Below are positions 7,463 to 16,252 of a stretch of DNA of 23,520 bases, piece by piece (the first letter of the stretch is position 1; every line of letters starts with the position of its first letter). The stretch comes from Promethearchaeota archaeon. GTDB taxonomy: Archaea > Asgardarchaeota > Lokiarchaeia > Sigynarchaeales > SOKP01. The translations under genes and the position numbers were made by a program. The notes under the pieces were generated by a model. That model had not been told where the DNA came from, ran no database searches, and saw nothing but the letters and a program-made list of their open reading frames with translations. The stretch covers positions 1 to 23,520 of the forward strand of contig JAEOTL010000176.1 of the NCBI GenBank assembly GCA_016839845.1. The letters run 5' to 3'.

Positions 7463-8038
7463 ATGAAAAATGAAACCAATGGGAAGTTTAAACCGGGATT
7501 GATAAATTATCTCGATGTTATTGTTGCGGTTATGAATTTTATGATAATCATAATTCCAATGTTATTTTTCTATGAAAATGTTTTCATCTCTATTATAGGG
7601 ATTTTTATCTCAGGTGTCTTAATTGTATTTGCGCTAAGCTCGTTAGCCAGTAACAATCCATTTTATATTTATTATTGCTACGGGCTAATGATTAATAGCA
7701 TCTTCTTTATATTTCCTGCATTTATAATGATTCCATGGTTAGGTCTTCTCTTTCTTCCGAATTTTATATTCCTTTACCAATTATCTAAAAAAAGGAGTCA
7801 ACATGCAGCAACTAATATAATAGCAAGATCAGCCAGAGCAGGTAATTTAGGGCTGATGATTAGAAATTTGGACCAAAAATACGATAACATAAATCCTGAT
7901 TTAGAAATAAAAAGAAAGCAACAAAGAGATATCGTCGAAAATTTGTATAAGGGTAAAAAAATTCTACGCCTAACGTTTCTTTTCAGTATTGCTTTATTTG
8001 TAGTTTTTGTACTGTTTTCGTTGACTTATTTTGCATAA
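7463..8038 (+). CDS. Membrane protein of unknown function, four predicted helices
   Basis: 191 residues from ATG 7463 (a TTG twelve bases earlier is also in frame but less likely). Hydrophobic stretches lie at about residues 18-36, 40-62, 68-100 (probably one or two helices) and 170-190. A polar loop of some 60 residues, rich in Lys, Arg and Gln (KKRSQHAATN to NLYKGKKIL), lies before the last helix. No domain is recognised. It converges on the C-unit beta-helix gene of set 1 with a single base between the two stop codons, so it is not part of that operon. The preceding 183-base gap contains a terminator and AT-rich promoter-like sequence. Confidence 0.6.
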   Translation: MKNETNGKFKPGLINYLDVIVAVMNFMIIIIPMLFFYENVFISIIGIFISGVLIVFALSSLASNNPFYIYYCYGLMINSIFFIFPAFIMIPWLGLLFLPNFIFLYQLSKKRSQHAATNIIARSARAGNLGLMIRNLDQKYDNINPDLEIKRKQQRDIVENLYKGKKILRLTFLFSIALFVVFVLFSLTYFA

Positions 8039-8039
8039 A

Positions 8040-8984
8040 TTATATGTTAAATCCATCATCTTCATCATCTATCTCTTCGGTAGTGAACCGTTTCTTTTCC
8101 TTTTCTTTCAATTCACGTTTAAGTTCTTTACGTTCTTTATGGGTAAGCGCATCGTGTCGTTTAATATAACTTTCCTCATATTTTTCCCTTAATGCCTCGA
8201 CATCTCCTACTTGACCTAATTTATTCTCAAGACCATCCTCAAAAAAATAGTTCCTTTTAAATTTAGCCGCAGGTAACCCTAGATATATCCATCCATTCTC
8301 CAACACCTGGCCTACGGTAGTTACACTATTAGCAGCTAAGATACAGTTATGTCCTATATGCGTTCCTGGCATAACAATTGAGTGGGAACCAATTCTTACA
8401 TCATCTTCAATAACTGTTTTCCTTATGATAAGTAGATTACCCACGATCACGGATGACTGAACAATCGCTCCCTGTCCAACTACAACATCTTTTCCAAATT
8501 CAATAAACTCCGTATCCACCCACCCTTCAAAAAGAGAGTTTGAAATCTTAGTTTTTACTCCGAACGCCTTAAAGCATACATTATCTAAAAAACCTGGAAA
8601 GGGAAACCGATGCGCTAGCCATACTGGCCATCTTTTTATTGTATTTCGGATACTCCAATATCGATAATCTTTATCTGCGGGAATTCTCAAAAAAACTCCC
8701 TCTTTTGGCTTGTGAATTGCATTAACTATCAATAATAAGATCTTAGCAAAAATGATTGCAGAAACCACAATTGTAAGATACATTATAACAGCAAGTAGTG
8801 GAAGATACGTGTAAAAATGGACTGGGCTTGGGAGGTACCATAAAAAACGCCAATAGAGCCATAATTCCAAGAGAAGCGGCAGAATACTCGCCCATATTAG
8901 GAAAAAATAAAAGATTAAATATCTCTTTTTCACTAAAACTGTTGGAGTGAACGGACCAACTCGCATCGTATTAGGAACACTCAT
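8040..8984 (-). CDS. Set 1, unit C: two-helix membrane anchor plus left-handed beta-helix domain
   Basis: 314 residues. Two membrane helices at about 22-45 and 58-90 are followed by the motif HKPKEGVF (91-98) and DYRYWSIR (106-113). A hexapeptide-repeat beta-helix spans about 160-235 (GKDVVVGQGAIVQSSVIVG, VRIGSHSIVMPG, GHNCILAANS), ending GWIYLGLPAAKFKRN. His201 lies in GSH, a position where hexapeptide acyltransferases often have a catalytic His. The tail, residues 265-310, is a highly charged Lys/Glu helix. The fold matches the terminal domains of some nonribosomal peptide synthetases. Translation is probably coupled: its ATGA start overlaps the stop of the upstream AB gene, with AGAGGT about 11 bases before the ATG. 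Unit C of set 3 is a clear paralogue. Substrate unknown. Confidence 0.75.
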   Translation of the reverse strand: MSVPNTMRVGPFTPTVLVKKRYLIFYFFLIWASILPLLLELWLYWRFLWYLPSPVHFYTYLPLLAVIMYLTIVVSAIIFAKILLLIVNAIHKPKEGVFLRIPADKDYRYWSIRNTIKRWPVWLAHRFPFPGFLDNVCFKAFGVKTKISNSLFEGWVDTEFIEFGKDVVVGQGAIVQSSVIVGNLLIIRKTVIEDDVRIGSHSIVMPGTHIGHNCILAANSVTTVGQVLENGWIYLGLPAAKFKRNYFFEDGLENKLGQVGDVEALREKYEESYIKRHDALTHKERKELKRELKEKEKKRFTTEEIDDEDDGFNI

Positions 8985-10843
8985 GATTCTTTTACCTCTT
9001 TTTCAGCTTTAATTAAATCTTTTTTATCTTCATCTATATTTACTTCATGCTCAACCTCAAACTTTACTCCCTCATCAGAATCTTTCTTCATAAGGATTTC
9101 TCTGCTAGATTCAGCCAATTTATTGGATCTCAGTTTAGTAACAGGCATCCCTGCGTAAATCCATCCTGGTTCAAGAACTTGGTTATAAGTAGTGGTACAT
9201 ATGGCACCCACCATGGTTTCTTTACCTATGATTGTACCAGGTACAATCGTAGTATGAGTTCCAATCATGACATAATCATCAAAAACAACTCTGCGTATAA
9301 TTAGATATTTACCTATCACCATCGAAGACATGATTGTTGTAGCTTGACCGATAAGGTTTTTCCTGCCAAATTTGATGAATTCACCATCGCACCATGTATC
9401 ATTCAGATGACTGGAAGTATCCATATCCACACCGAAGAGCTTAAAAACAAGTACATCTAGCCAAGGAAATGGTGAATTTCGCATAAACCATAAACTAATT
9501 TTCTTTAATTCAGTTCGCATCATCCAGAATTCGAAATCTTTATCCCCAATCTCAGCTTTAAACACACCTTCCTTGGGTTTATGGATTAAATTTATGAGGA
9601 TTAAGAATAACTTGCTAAAAAGCATACAAGCAAAAATAAAAAAATAGATAGAACCAAAGATTGTAAGTGGCAGAAAAATTAAAATAACGTCCCAATTCCC
9701 ATCAGAGAGAAACCAATACCAAAAAATAGTTACTATCATTCCTGACAACCAAAAAATTGGAATATAGACTGCTAAAAATTTGATGTTAACCCTGCTGATT
9801 GCAGAACTTGTGGCCACATCTATGATTAAATCCTTTTCTGTTAACTTGTCTACATCAATTTTCTCCTCTTCTTCATTGATCAGAGGCTCTTCAATTGGGG
9901 GATAAGTTCTAGATCCTTCCTCCTCTTTTAATCTTTTTAATAGTTTTTTATCCCTGTATCCCTCAATATTCTCATTTCTCTCTAAATCTTTTGGTGTAAC
10001 CTGTAAATATTTCATTATTTTTCTTCTAAAGATTCGTCTTACAGGGAGACCCCAATAATAATTAGTTGTGTCTGGTTTTCCGATTATAGTGTGCTTTGTC
10101 GCACTACCCATCGGGAGGATAAAAGAATTTTCACGAACTTCAGATCCGGGACCAATAAGGTTTAATGTAGAGGCAGTAACATTATCACCAACCTTAATAT
10201 TGAAATACGAAATATTCCCGAAGATTCCTTCGACCACATGTGTCCCCAAGGCTGCACATACTCCGAGATAACAGTTATTACCGATGTCAAAAAATTTATC
10301 ATTAGCTACAGATTCTTCTAAGGTTGTTCCCTTCCCTATTTTACTCGCTCCTAAAAACCGGCCGAACCAATTACTTAACCAGGTAAAAACTCCTTTTGAA
10401 AAGGAATTCTTTCCGTATTTAATTAAGAAACTCCTTATATGGTAGTAATTTGCAGCTTTACTTCGTATATTTCTCGGGATTATTCCCTCTTTTGAAGGAG
10501 AGATTTTTTCAGTTATTTTCCATATAATACGTGTTACAAGAGCTATCAAGAAAAGATGTAATAAATAACACCCAATAAGTACTAAGGGCATAGAGAGAAA
10601 AGCTATTAAAGGTCGTACCTGAGTAAAAAGAGCGAAAAAATTTGAAGTTTCGAGTACATAGAGGAGAAAGACTTGGAGCAAGTATAAAAAGAAGAAAACA
10701 CCAGGAAGTATCCATGAACAATAAAAAATGAGAATGAACAGTGAAATATACAGATGATACTGAAGGCTCATCTCTTCCTTAATAACTTCATTTTCAGTAT
10801 CGTTTGGCTCGGACTGACTCTCTTTGCCTTCTGCGTCGGTCAT
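8981..10843 (-). CDS. Set 1, fused units A+B: four-helix, two-beta-helix membrane protein
   Basis: 620 residues. Unit A: helices at about 30-62 and 80-104, SPSKEGIIPRN (115-125), then a beta-helix (about 165-265) with H202 in THVVEGIFGN, VGDNVTAS and GPGSEVRENS. A charged linker (285-340) precedes unit B: helices about 352-378 and 388-418, HKPKEGVF (421-428), DKDFEFWMMR (434-443), and a beta-helix 485-565 with MIGTHTTIVPG, where H530 is the possible catalytic His. The tail reads EVNIDEDKKDL, shared with set 3. TIGR02353-type NRPS terminal modules and the C1-C2 region of epsilon-poly-lysine synthetase share this helix/domain alternation, in my knowledge. No adenylation or carrier domain is present. 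The gene overlaps unit C by four bases. It is transcribed away from the ykgJ-like gene across a 131-base gap with a TATA-like TTTATAGTAAAT at about 10868-10880. Confidence 0.75.
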   Translation of the reverse strand: MTDAEGKESQSEPNDTENEVIKEEMSLQYHLYISLFILIFYCSWILPGVFFFLYLLQVFLLYVLETSNFFALFTQVRPLIAFLSMPLVLIGCYLLHLFLIALVTRIIWKITEKISPSKEGIIPRNIRSKAANYYHIRSFLIKYGKNSFSKGVFTWLSNWFGRFLGASKIGKGTTLEESVANDKFFDIGNNCYLGVCAALGTHVVEGIFGNISYFNIKVGDNVTASTLNLIGPGSEVRENSFILPMGSATKHTIIGKPDTTNYYWGLPVRRIFRRKIMKYLQVTPKDLERNENIEGYRDKKLLKRLKEEEGSRTYPPIEEPLINEEEEKIDVDKLTEKDLIIDVATSSAISRVNIKFLAVYIPIFWLSGMIVTIFWYWFLSDGNWDVILIFLPLTIFGSIYFFIFACMLFSKLFLILINLIHKPKEGVFKAEIGDKDFEFWMMRTELKKISLWFMRNSPFPWLDVLVFKLFGVDMDTSSHLNDTWCDGEFIKFGRKNLIGQATTIMSSMVIGKYLIIRRVVFDDYVMIGTHTTIVPGTIIGKETMVGAICTTTYNQVLEPGWIYAGMPVTKLRSNKLAESSREILMKKDSDEGVKFEVEHEVNIDEDKKDLIKAEKEVKES

Positions 10844-10974
10844 TTTTAACGGTAAATTCTGGATTATTTACTATAAATTTTATTTTGTTAAAAAGCAATT
10901 GATCATTATAATACTCTAATAGATATTATTTTCCTTTTAATTTTATTAATCTTAGGTAGAAATGAAGATTTCTC

Positions 10975-11367
10975 ATGAATAAGAAGTGCGAAAACTGCGG
11001 GAAGTGTTGCCTAGAGACAGAAATGATAGTTTCTCGATCAGATATTGATATGATTTTAAAAAATGATTCCACTGGTCTAAGGAAGTATGATTTTACAATA
11101 GAAAATGAATTCGGCTATTCTGAGTTAAGAAATATTGATGGTCGTTGCACCTTTTTTGAACCGGTTTCAAAATTGTGCAAGATCTACGAGTACCGTCCAA
11201 ATGGATGCAGGTTTTATCCGATGATCTATGATTTCCAAGAAAAAAATTGTACTTTAGATAGCGATTGCCCCAGGACAAACCTTTTCTATCGAGATAAAGA
11301 AACTTTTGAAAAAACATGTAAAAACGTTCAAAATTACCTTAAGAATCAATTAAACTTAGATATATAG
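10975..11367 (+). CDS. YkgJ/UPF0153-family cysteine-cluster protein
   Basis: 130 residues. It opens with CENCGKCCLETE (C5, C8, C11, C12), the CxxCxxCC signature of the YkgJ family, thought to bind zinc or an iron-sulphur cluster. Further cysteines lie in GRCTFFEPVSKLCKIYEYRP, NGCRFYPMI and DSDCPR, the usual second half of the site. No membrane helix or signal is seen. The biochemical role of this family is unsettled; in some lineages it neighbours methylation or maturation genes. It is the only plus-strand gene in the block of beta-helix genes, sitting between sets 1 and 2 and converging on set 2 with a 15-base gap. ATG 10975 is the only sensible start because the cysteine motif follows at once. 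Confidence 0.85.
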   Translation: MNKKCENCGKCCLETEMIVSRSDIDMILKNDSTGLRKYDFTIENEFGYSELRNIDGRCTFFEPVSKLCKIYEYRPNGCRFYPMIYDFQEKNCTLDSDCPRTNLFYRDKETFEKTCKNVQNYLKNQLNLDI

Positions 11368-11382
11368 GAGATAATTGCGCAT

Positions 11383-13128
11383 TCATTTCGAATTATTTTC
11401 TTCTATATTCGCCTCATGTTCGATGTCAAATCTCTTCTTATCATCAACATCCTTCTTAGATATTATATCTCTCCGTGATTCTGCATACTTATTAGGCTTA
11501 TATTTTGTCATTGGAATTCCTAGATATACCCATCCTGGTTCTAAGACTTGATCATAAACTGTATTCGATATGGCGCCCATTAATGTCTCTTTGCCGACTA
11601 TTGTACCCGGGGCAACCGTCGTCATGGCGCCAATAAGGACGTAATCATCAAATATCACTTTTTTAATTACAAGGTATTTCCCAATGACCATAGATGACAT
11701 AATATTCGCACCTTGACCAACAAGGTTTTTTCTCCCAAACTGAATGAATTCCCCGTCGCACCACGAATCATATAATGAGCTAGTAACACTCATTTTGATT
11801 CCAAACCATTTAAAAGCTAAGATGTCGACCCAAGGAAGAGGCCAATTCCGCATTAACCAAAATACTATTTTTGTTATCTCCGTCCGGAGCATCCAAAATT
11901 CGAAATCTTTATCCCCAATTTCAGCCTTAAAAATCCCTTCTTTGGGTTTATGAATCATATTGACTAAAATCAAGAATAATTTACTAAAGAAAAAACAGCT
12001 AAAGATAAAGACAAACCACATCAGAAATATTAATAACGGCAGAAAAAAGGCCATTACAGCCCATTGTCGAACAAAATGGGTAAAAGTATAAAACATGATA
12101 CCAACTAACATTCCAGAAAGCCAGAATATAGGCAGATATACAGCTAAAAATTTTATATTAACTCTTGAGATTGCACTACTTGTTGTAATATTAAGAGACA
12201 AATCTTTTTTCTCTTCTTCACTCTCTGTTTCGGGTTCAAGTGAAAGAGACAATTGCTCCTCCTCTGAAAGAGGCTCAAGTGTTTTAGGATCAATTCTTAC
12301 GTGACTTTTTATTTTTCTTTTAAAGATTTTTCGGAGAGGTTTCGCTCCTTCTGAAAAGTAGTACCCTTTTCCCCTTAGTACACTATGCTTTCCTGTTGAT
12401 GCGAGTGGTAAAAGTTGAGAACCATTATTAATTTCAGTACCTGGACCAATTAGGTTTTTGGCAGCCGCAGTTACATCATCTCCTACTTTAATCTTAAAAT
12501 AGTTAATATTCCCAAATACTCCATCAACTAAATGACTACTAAGAATTGAACTGACTCCCATATAGAAGTTCTGGCCTATTTCTAAAAACTTATCACCCCC
12601 GGCGGATTCTTCCAAGGTGGTTCCTTTCCCGATCTGGTTAGACTTTACAAAGTTATAGAACCATGGTAATACCCAAGGAAATATTCCCTTGGAAAATGAA
12701 TTCTTGGGGTATTTCAGGAGAAATGATCTAATATGATAATAATTTAATATTCTACTCGGAAAATTCCTAGGGATAATCCCCTCTTTGGTAGGAGATTTCC
12801 TTTCCGTTAGCTTCCAGAATCCGCGAGTTACTAAAGCAATGAGGAATAACCGAACAAGATAGCATCCAATAATGACCAATGGCATTGATAAAAAAGCAAT
12901 TAAGGGCTTAAACTCTATAAAAAGGGAAACAAAGTTAGAAGTTTCTAGAAAGAAGGGTAAGAAGAAGAAAATCATATATACCATGAATATTATCGCAGGG
13001 ACCACTAATGATGCCATGTATATTGAAAAAAACACAAAAAGATACCAAAAGTATTGAAATTTAATCTCTTCTTTTACTGTGTCATTTTCTGAGTCATCAT
13101 CATTTGTTTCGGTCTTTAAGTCATCCAT
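11383..13128 (-). CDS. Set 2, fused units A+B: four-helix, two-beta-helix membrane protein without a C partner
   Basis: 581 residues, close paralogue of the set 1 AB protein along its length. Unit A: helices about 28-60 and 76-102, SPTKEGIIPRN (112-122), beta-helix with H199 in SSHLVDGVFGN, and VGDDVTAAAKNLIGPG. Linker 280-315 is acidic. Unit B: helices about 325-348 and 358-391, HKPKEGIF (393-400), DKDFEFWMLR (406-415), beta-helix 460-535. In unit B the position equivalent to His530 of set 1 is Met502 (LIGAMTTVAPG), so a hexapeptide-type catalytic His is absent there. No unit C gene follows; the next gene is convergent. A TATA-like TTATAATATAG lies about 45-55 bases before the ATG. It may share unit C from a neighbouring set or work without it. 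Confidence 0.75.
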   Translation of the reverse strand: MDDLKTETNDDDSENDTVKEEIKFQYFWYLFVFFSIYMASLVVPAIIFMVYMIFFFLPFFLETSNFVSLFIEFKPLIAFLSMPLVIIGCYLVRLFLIALVTRGFWKLTERKSPTKEGIIPRNFPSRILNYYHIRSFLLKYPKNSFSKGIFPWVLPWFYNFVKSNQIGKGTTLEESAGGDKFLEIGQNFYMGVSSILSSHLVDGVFGNINYFKIKVGDDVTAAAKNLIGPGTEINNGSQLLPLASTGKHSVLRGKGYYFSEGAKPLRKIFKRKIKSHVRIDPKTLEPLSEEEQLSLSLEPETESEEEKKDLSLNITTSSAISRVNIKFLAVYLPIFWLSGMLVGIMFYTFTHFVRQWAVMAFFLPLLIFLMWFVFIFSCFFFSKLFLILVNMIHKPKEGIFKAEIGDKDFEFWMLRTEITKIVFWLMRNWPLPWVDILAFKWFGIKMSVTSSLYDSWCDGEFIQFGRKNLVGQGANIMSSMVIGKYLVIKKVIFDDYVLIGAMTTVAPGTIVGKETLMGAISNTVYDQVLEPGWVYLGIPMTKYKPNKYAESRRDIISKKDVDDKKRFDIEHEANIEENNSK

Positions 13129-13273
13129 TAATTCAGTATCAACGCACTTACATATTAATAATTTACATTTCTATATTATAAGTAAGACTTTCATTCTAAA
13201 AAATTCGTTGATCAGAAAAATAGTTGTAAAAAAAAAGGATTTTAGATTGTAGATTAATTCTTTCTCGTTCTCT

Positions 13274-13729
13274 TTATGCTACATATTCATTGGGATCTCC
13301 TCTGGTCTCCTTACGCCAGAAATAACCGTGAATGGTTAAAGCAAAGCCTGGTATCATTACAATAAGATATGGAACAAAAAATCCTAAGATATAAAATGAA
13401 AATCCAAAATAAGCAGAGCTATAATAGATTTCTAAAAACATTCCAATTATCGGAAAGATTAATAATACGATCCCAACCACTAAAACAATTTTGGCAAGCC
13501 TATTTCTCCCTTTATGTGTTTTCACAGGATTAATCATAAAGTATGCATATGCAAATGAAGTAAAAGCGATAATGAATATATTCAAATACAAATAGCCAAA
13601 TGGGGTCATGAAGAAGAAAAAGGGAGCAAAGAACAACATGATGAGGACATTCAAAGAATAGAGGATCATAATTAATCCTATGACAGCTACAATAACTCCT
13701 GTTATGACATTTTTCTCTCTTTTTTCCAT
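13274..13729 (-). CDS. Small four-helix membrane protein of unknown function
   Basis: 151 residues from ATG 13729; an in-frame TTG at 13762 would add eleven residues but has less support. Four hydrophobic helices at about residues 8-32, 36-63, 75-96 and 106-135 are joined by short loops, with the basic loop NPVKTHKGRNRLAK between helices 2 and 3. The end is polar, YFWRKETRGDPNEYVA. No domain is recognised. It lies between sets 2 and 3 on the same strand, 145 bases upstream of the set 2 start, and may or may not be co-transcribed with its neighbours. Confidence 0.65.
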   Translation of the reverse strand: MEKREKNVITGVIVAVIGLIMILYSLNVLIMLFFAPFFFFMTPFGYLYLNIFIIAFTSFAYAYFMINPVKTHKGRNRLAKIVLVVGIVLLIFPIIGMFLEIYYSSAYFGFSFYILGFFVPYLIVMIPGFALTIHGYFWRKETRGDPNEYVA

Positions 13730-13825
13730 TAATATTTCGCCTTTCAAAGGTTGCTTTGACAAACAAGTATGATATTATCAAATTTAAACTTTCAGTAAAA
13801 TTTGAAGAAAAAAAGAAAAAAGATA

Positions 13826-14317
13826 TTAGATTAATCCAAACCAATTTCCACTATTGAGTTCCCCTAAAAAGTAATCTTTATCATCCTTACTTTCTATTTT
13901 CTCTGCTGCCTCATTTGCTAGATCAAAAAATTTCTCAAAATCTGTTTTGTTCTTTAATAATGCCGAAGATCGTGCTATAGATTCATATGCAAATGCTAAA
14001 TCAAAATCTCCTATATTTTTTTTTTTTGTTATATCTAAGCAAATTTTAGCATGGTAAAGTGCAGGTTCTCCTCTTTCTAGAATGGTGTACACATGTGATA
14101 GCAACCACTCACCTCTCTGGAGATTCAGAGGTGTACCCTTACCTTCACTCACTAAAACATTCCAATGATATGCGGAGGTGTGAGCTGCGTGAATCATATT
14201 TAAATCATCTTCTGTAGTACGGTCACTCATGTCAATGAAATCCCAAGTTTTATTAAACGTTTCTTTAGCTATTTTTTCATGGTGTTCTAATAATAAAGTT
14301 TCTTCAGTTTCAGTCAT
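13826..14317 (-). CDS. Helical-repeat (TPR-like) conserved protein
   Basis: 163 residues, all helical by appearance. Central motif HAAHTSAYHW (residues about 43-52) is followed by GTPLNLQRGEWLLSHVYTIL and GEPALYHAKICLDI, then DFDLAFAYESIARSSALL. I recall this pattern from uncharacterised bacterial and archaeal TPR-like proteins; no enzymatic role is known to me. A run of 12 A in the coding strand (complement of 14016-14027) encodes the KKKN turn and could slip. It is cytosolic, with no signal or membrane helix. It lies 64 bases upstream of the TTG that opens the next frame and is separated from set 3 by 178 bases of AT-rich sequence. Confidence 0.7.
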   Translation of the reverse strand: MTETEETLLLEHHEKIAKETFNKTWDFIDMSDRTTEDDLNMIHAAHTSAYHWNVLVSEGKGTPLNLQRGEWLLSHVYTILERGEPALYHAKICLDITKKKNIGDFDLAFAYESIARSSALLKNKTDFEKFFDLANEAAEKIESKDDKDYFLGELNSGNWFGLI

Positions 14318-14495
14318 TTTTTTTTACCAATAATTAATTTTATTTCTGCTTAAAAAAACAGAAAGAGAGATTATAATTCTACCTTTAAAGAAATATAAAA
14401 ATCTTATACAAAATTGGGAAAAAGCAAATCTGGTTTATTAAAATTATTTATAAAAAATTAATTAGGATTTGTTTCCTTCCTTCCCGAGGGTAGAA

Positions 14496-15359
14496 TTAAT
14501 TGTTATCGGAATTATCATTTTTTGCTTCTTTATCTTTACGCATTGTATATAGATCTTCTACCTTGAATTCTGTTTTTATCTCCTTTTGAGCTTGATTTTC
14601 TATTATCTCTTCAAGATCCTCTTCAAAGAAGACATTTTTCTTGAATTTTTTAGCTGGAGCCCCGATATAAATCCAACCTTTTTCCCCCTGAAATCCAACG
14701 GTGGTGAGTGAATTTCCCGCCAAAATACTATTTTCCCTCAAGTGAGAACCTGGCATAACTACGCTATGAACACCTATTACCACGTTATCATCTATAATAG
14801 TTTTTCTTATAATTAACAAATTTCCTACGATGATAGCTGATTGAACAATAGCACCCTGGCCAATCGCAATGTTTTTACCGAATTCTATGAATTCAGTATC
14901 GATAAAACCTTCAAACAAAGAGGAAGAAAACTTGGTTTTTACACCAAACACTTTCAAACAGATATTATCCATAAAAGGAAAAGGAAATTTATGAGATATC
15001 CATAATGGCCACTTTTTAATTACACTTCTCAAACTCCAATATCGATAATCCCTGTCAGAACGATCTCTAAGAAATACTCCCTCTCGTGGCTTATGAATTA
15101 AATTAACGATTATGAGTAGAATTTTAGCAAAAATCAATGATATCAATATCGCTGACAAATACATAAAAAAGAGTAATAAGGGTAGAAAAAGAACAAAGTG
15201 TATAAATTTCTCGTTATAAAGCCCCCAGAACCACCAGAACTCAAACTGGATTGTAAAAAGACTAATCCAAATGAGAATAACGTAGAATATTAGATACCTT
15301 TTTTTTACTAACACTAGGGTCGTATGAGGCCCCACTTTTAAACTGGCTGGTGTTGACAT
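14496..15359 (-). CDS. Set 3, unit C: two-helix anchor plus left-handed beta-helix domain
   Basis: 287 residues. Paralogue of the set 1 C protein, sharing an N-terminus of the form VGPxTxxVLVKKRYLIFY, helices about 20-45 and 52-86, HKPREGVF (89-96), DYRYWSLR (104-111), and a beta-helix about 158-228 (IAIGQGAIVQSAIIVG, VVIGVHSVVMPG with His198, LRENSILAGNS) ending GWIYIGAPAKKFKKN. The charged tail is shorter than in set 1. It is the last gene of an A-B-C operon and starts 5 bases after the unit B stop, with AAGGGGAC about 11-16 bases before the ATG. The His at the hexapeptide catalytic position is kept in both C units, unlike unit B of sets 2 and 3. Confidence 0.75.
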   Translation of the reverse strand: MSTPASLKVGPHTTLVLVKKRYLIFYVILIWISLFTIQFEFWWFWGLYNEKFIHFVLFLPLLLFFMYLSAILISLIFAKILLIIVNLIHKPREGVFLRDRSDRDYRYWSLRSVIKKWPLWISHKFPFPFMDNICLKVFGVKTKFSSSLFEGFIDTEFIEFGKNIAIGQGAIVQSAIIVGNLLIIRKTIIDDNVVIGVHSVVMPGSHLRENSILAGNSLTTVGFQGEKGWIYIGAPAKKFKKNVFFEEDLEEIIENQAQKEIKTEFKVEDLYTMRKDKEAKNDNSDNN

Positions 15360-15364
15360 GCGAT

Positions 15365-16252
15365 TCAGTCCCCTTCTTTATTATTTAACAAATCTTTCTT
15401 ATCTTCGTCAATGTTGACTTCTTGTCTCACTTCATACTTTAATTCTTCATCGACATCTTTTCGAATAATTACATCTCGTCTCTGTTCAGCGTATTTATTT
15501 GGTTTAAGTTTACGAGCAAATTGAGGGCCAAAATATATCCAGGCGGGTTCAATCTCTTGATTGGGGATGGTAGTAGTAAACGCTCCCACTACTGCTTCCC
15601 TGCCGATCACCGTGCCCGGAGCAATCTTTGCCACCCCACCTACTAGGGAGTGATCTCCAAGAATTACTTTTTTTATGATTAAATACTGTCCTATGACCAT
15701 TGAGCTCATAATAACAGCACCTTGACCGATGGTTATATTACGGCCAAATACAATGAATCCTTCGTCTGACCAAGCGTCTTGCATATGACTGGAAAAGTCT
15801 ACTTGAATTCCCATCCATCTAAATCCCCACATGACGACCCAGGGTAATGGTCCATTATTCATAACCCAAAAAACTAATTTTTTCAATTCCACTCGTAATC
15901 TCCAGAATTCAAAATCTTGGTCCCCCTTTATAGCTTTAAACACACCTTCCTTAGGTTTATGGATCATATTAATCATCAAAAGAAACGCTTTAGAAATGAT
16001 GGCGATTCCAAAGATGAAAATAAAATATAAAATAAACAGCCATATAGGAAAGAAAAGCATATTAATATGCCAAGGGATATAGCGTGATACATCAAAAAAT
16101 AGTGCGACAGCCATGTACCCTGCGACCCATAGAATAGGAATATAAAGAAAGATAAATTTAATGCTTATTTTGTTTACTACACTGCTTGTTACGAAATCGA
16201 TGGTGTAATCAACCTTGTCATCACCGTTAGTTTTTTCACTCAATATCATCAT
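15365..16252 (-). CDS. Set 3, unit B as a separate gene: two-helix anchor plus beta-helix domain
   Basis: 295 residues, equivalent to the C-terminal halves of the AB fusions in sets 1 and 2: TSSVVNKISIKF entry (compare TSSAISRVNIKF), helices about 32-53 and 64-95, HKPKEGVF (98-105), DQDFEFWRLR (111-120), and a beta-helix about 165-242 (ITIGQGAVIMSSMVIG, APGTVIGREAVVG). The possible catalytic His is replaced by Val207 (LVGGVAKIAPG). The tail EVNIDEDKKDLL is shared with set 1. Start at ATG 16252: it overlaps the unit A stop as ATGA, and a strong GAGGAGG lies five bases upstream, inside the end of unit A. A second ATG follows at once. Translation is clearly coupled to unit A. Confidence 0.75.
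   Translation of the reverse strand: MMILSEKTNGDDKVDYTIDFVTSSVVNKISIKFIFLYIPILWVAGYMAVALFFDVSRYIPWHINMLFFPIWLFILYFIFIFGIAIISKAFLLMINMIHKPKEGVFKAIKGDQDFEFWRLRVELKKLVFWVMNNGPLPWVVMWGFRWMGIQVDFSSHMQDAWSDEGFIVFGRNITIGQGAVIMSSMVIGQYLIIKKVILGDHSLVGGVAKIAPGTVIGREAVVGAFTTTIPNQEIEPAWIYFGPQFARKLKPNKYAEQRRDVIIRKDVDEELKYEVRQEVNIDEDKKDLLNNKEGD

Noticed and set aside
13530..13844. Minus-strand 104-codon frame
   Set aside because: It overlaps the four-helix membrane protein in another frame and has irregular composition.
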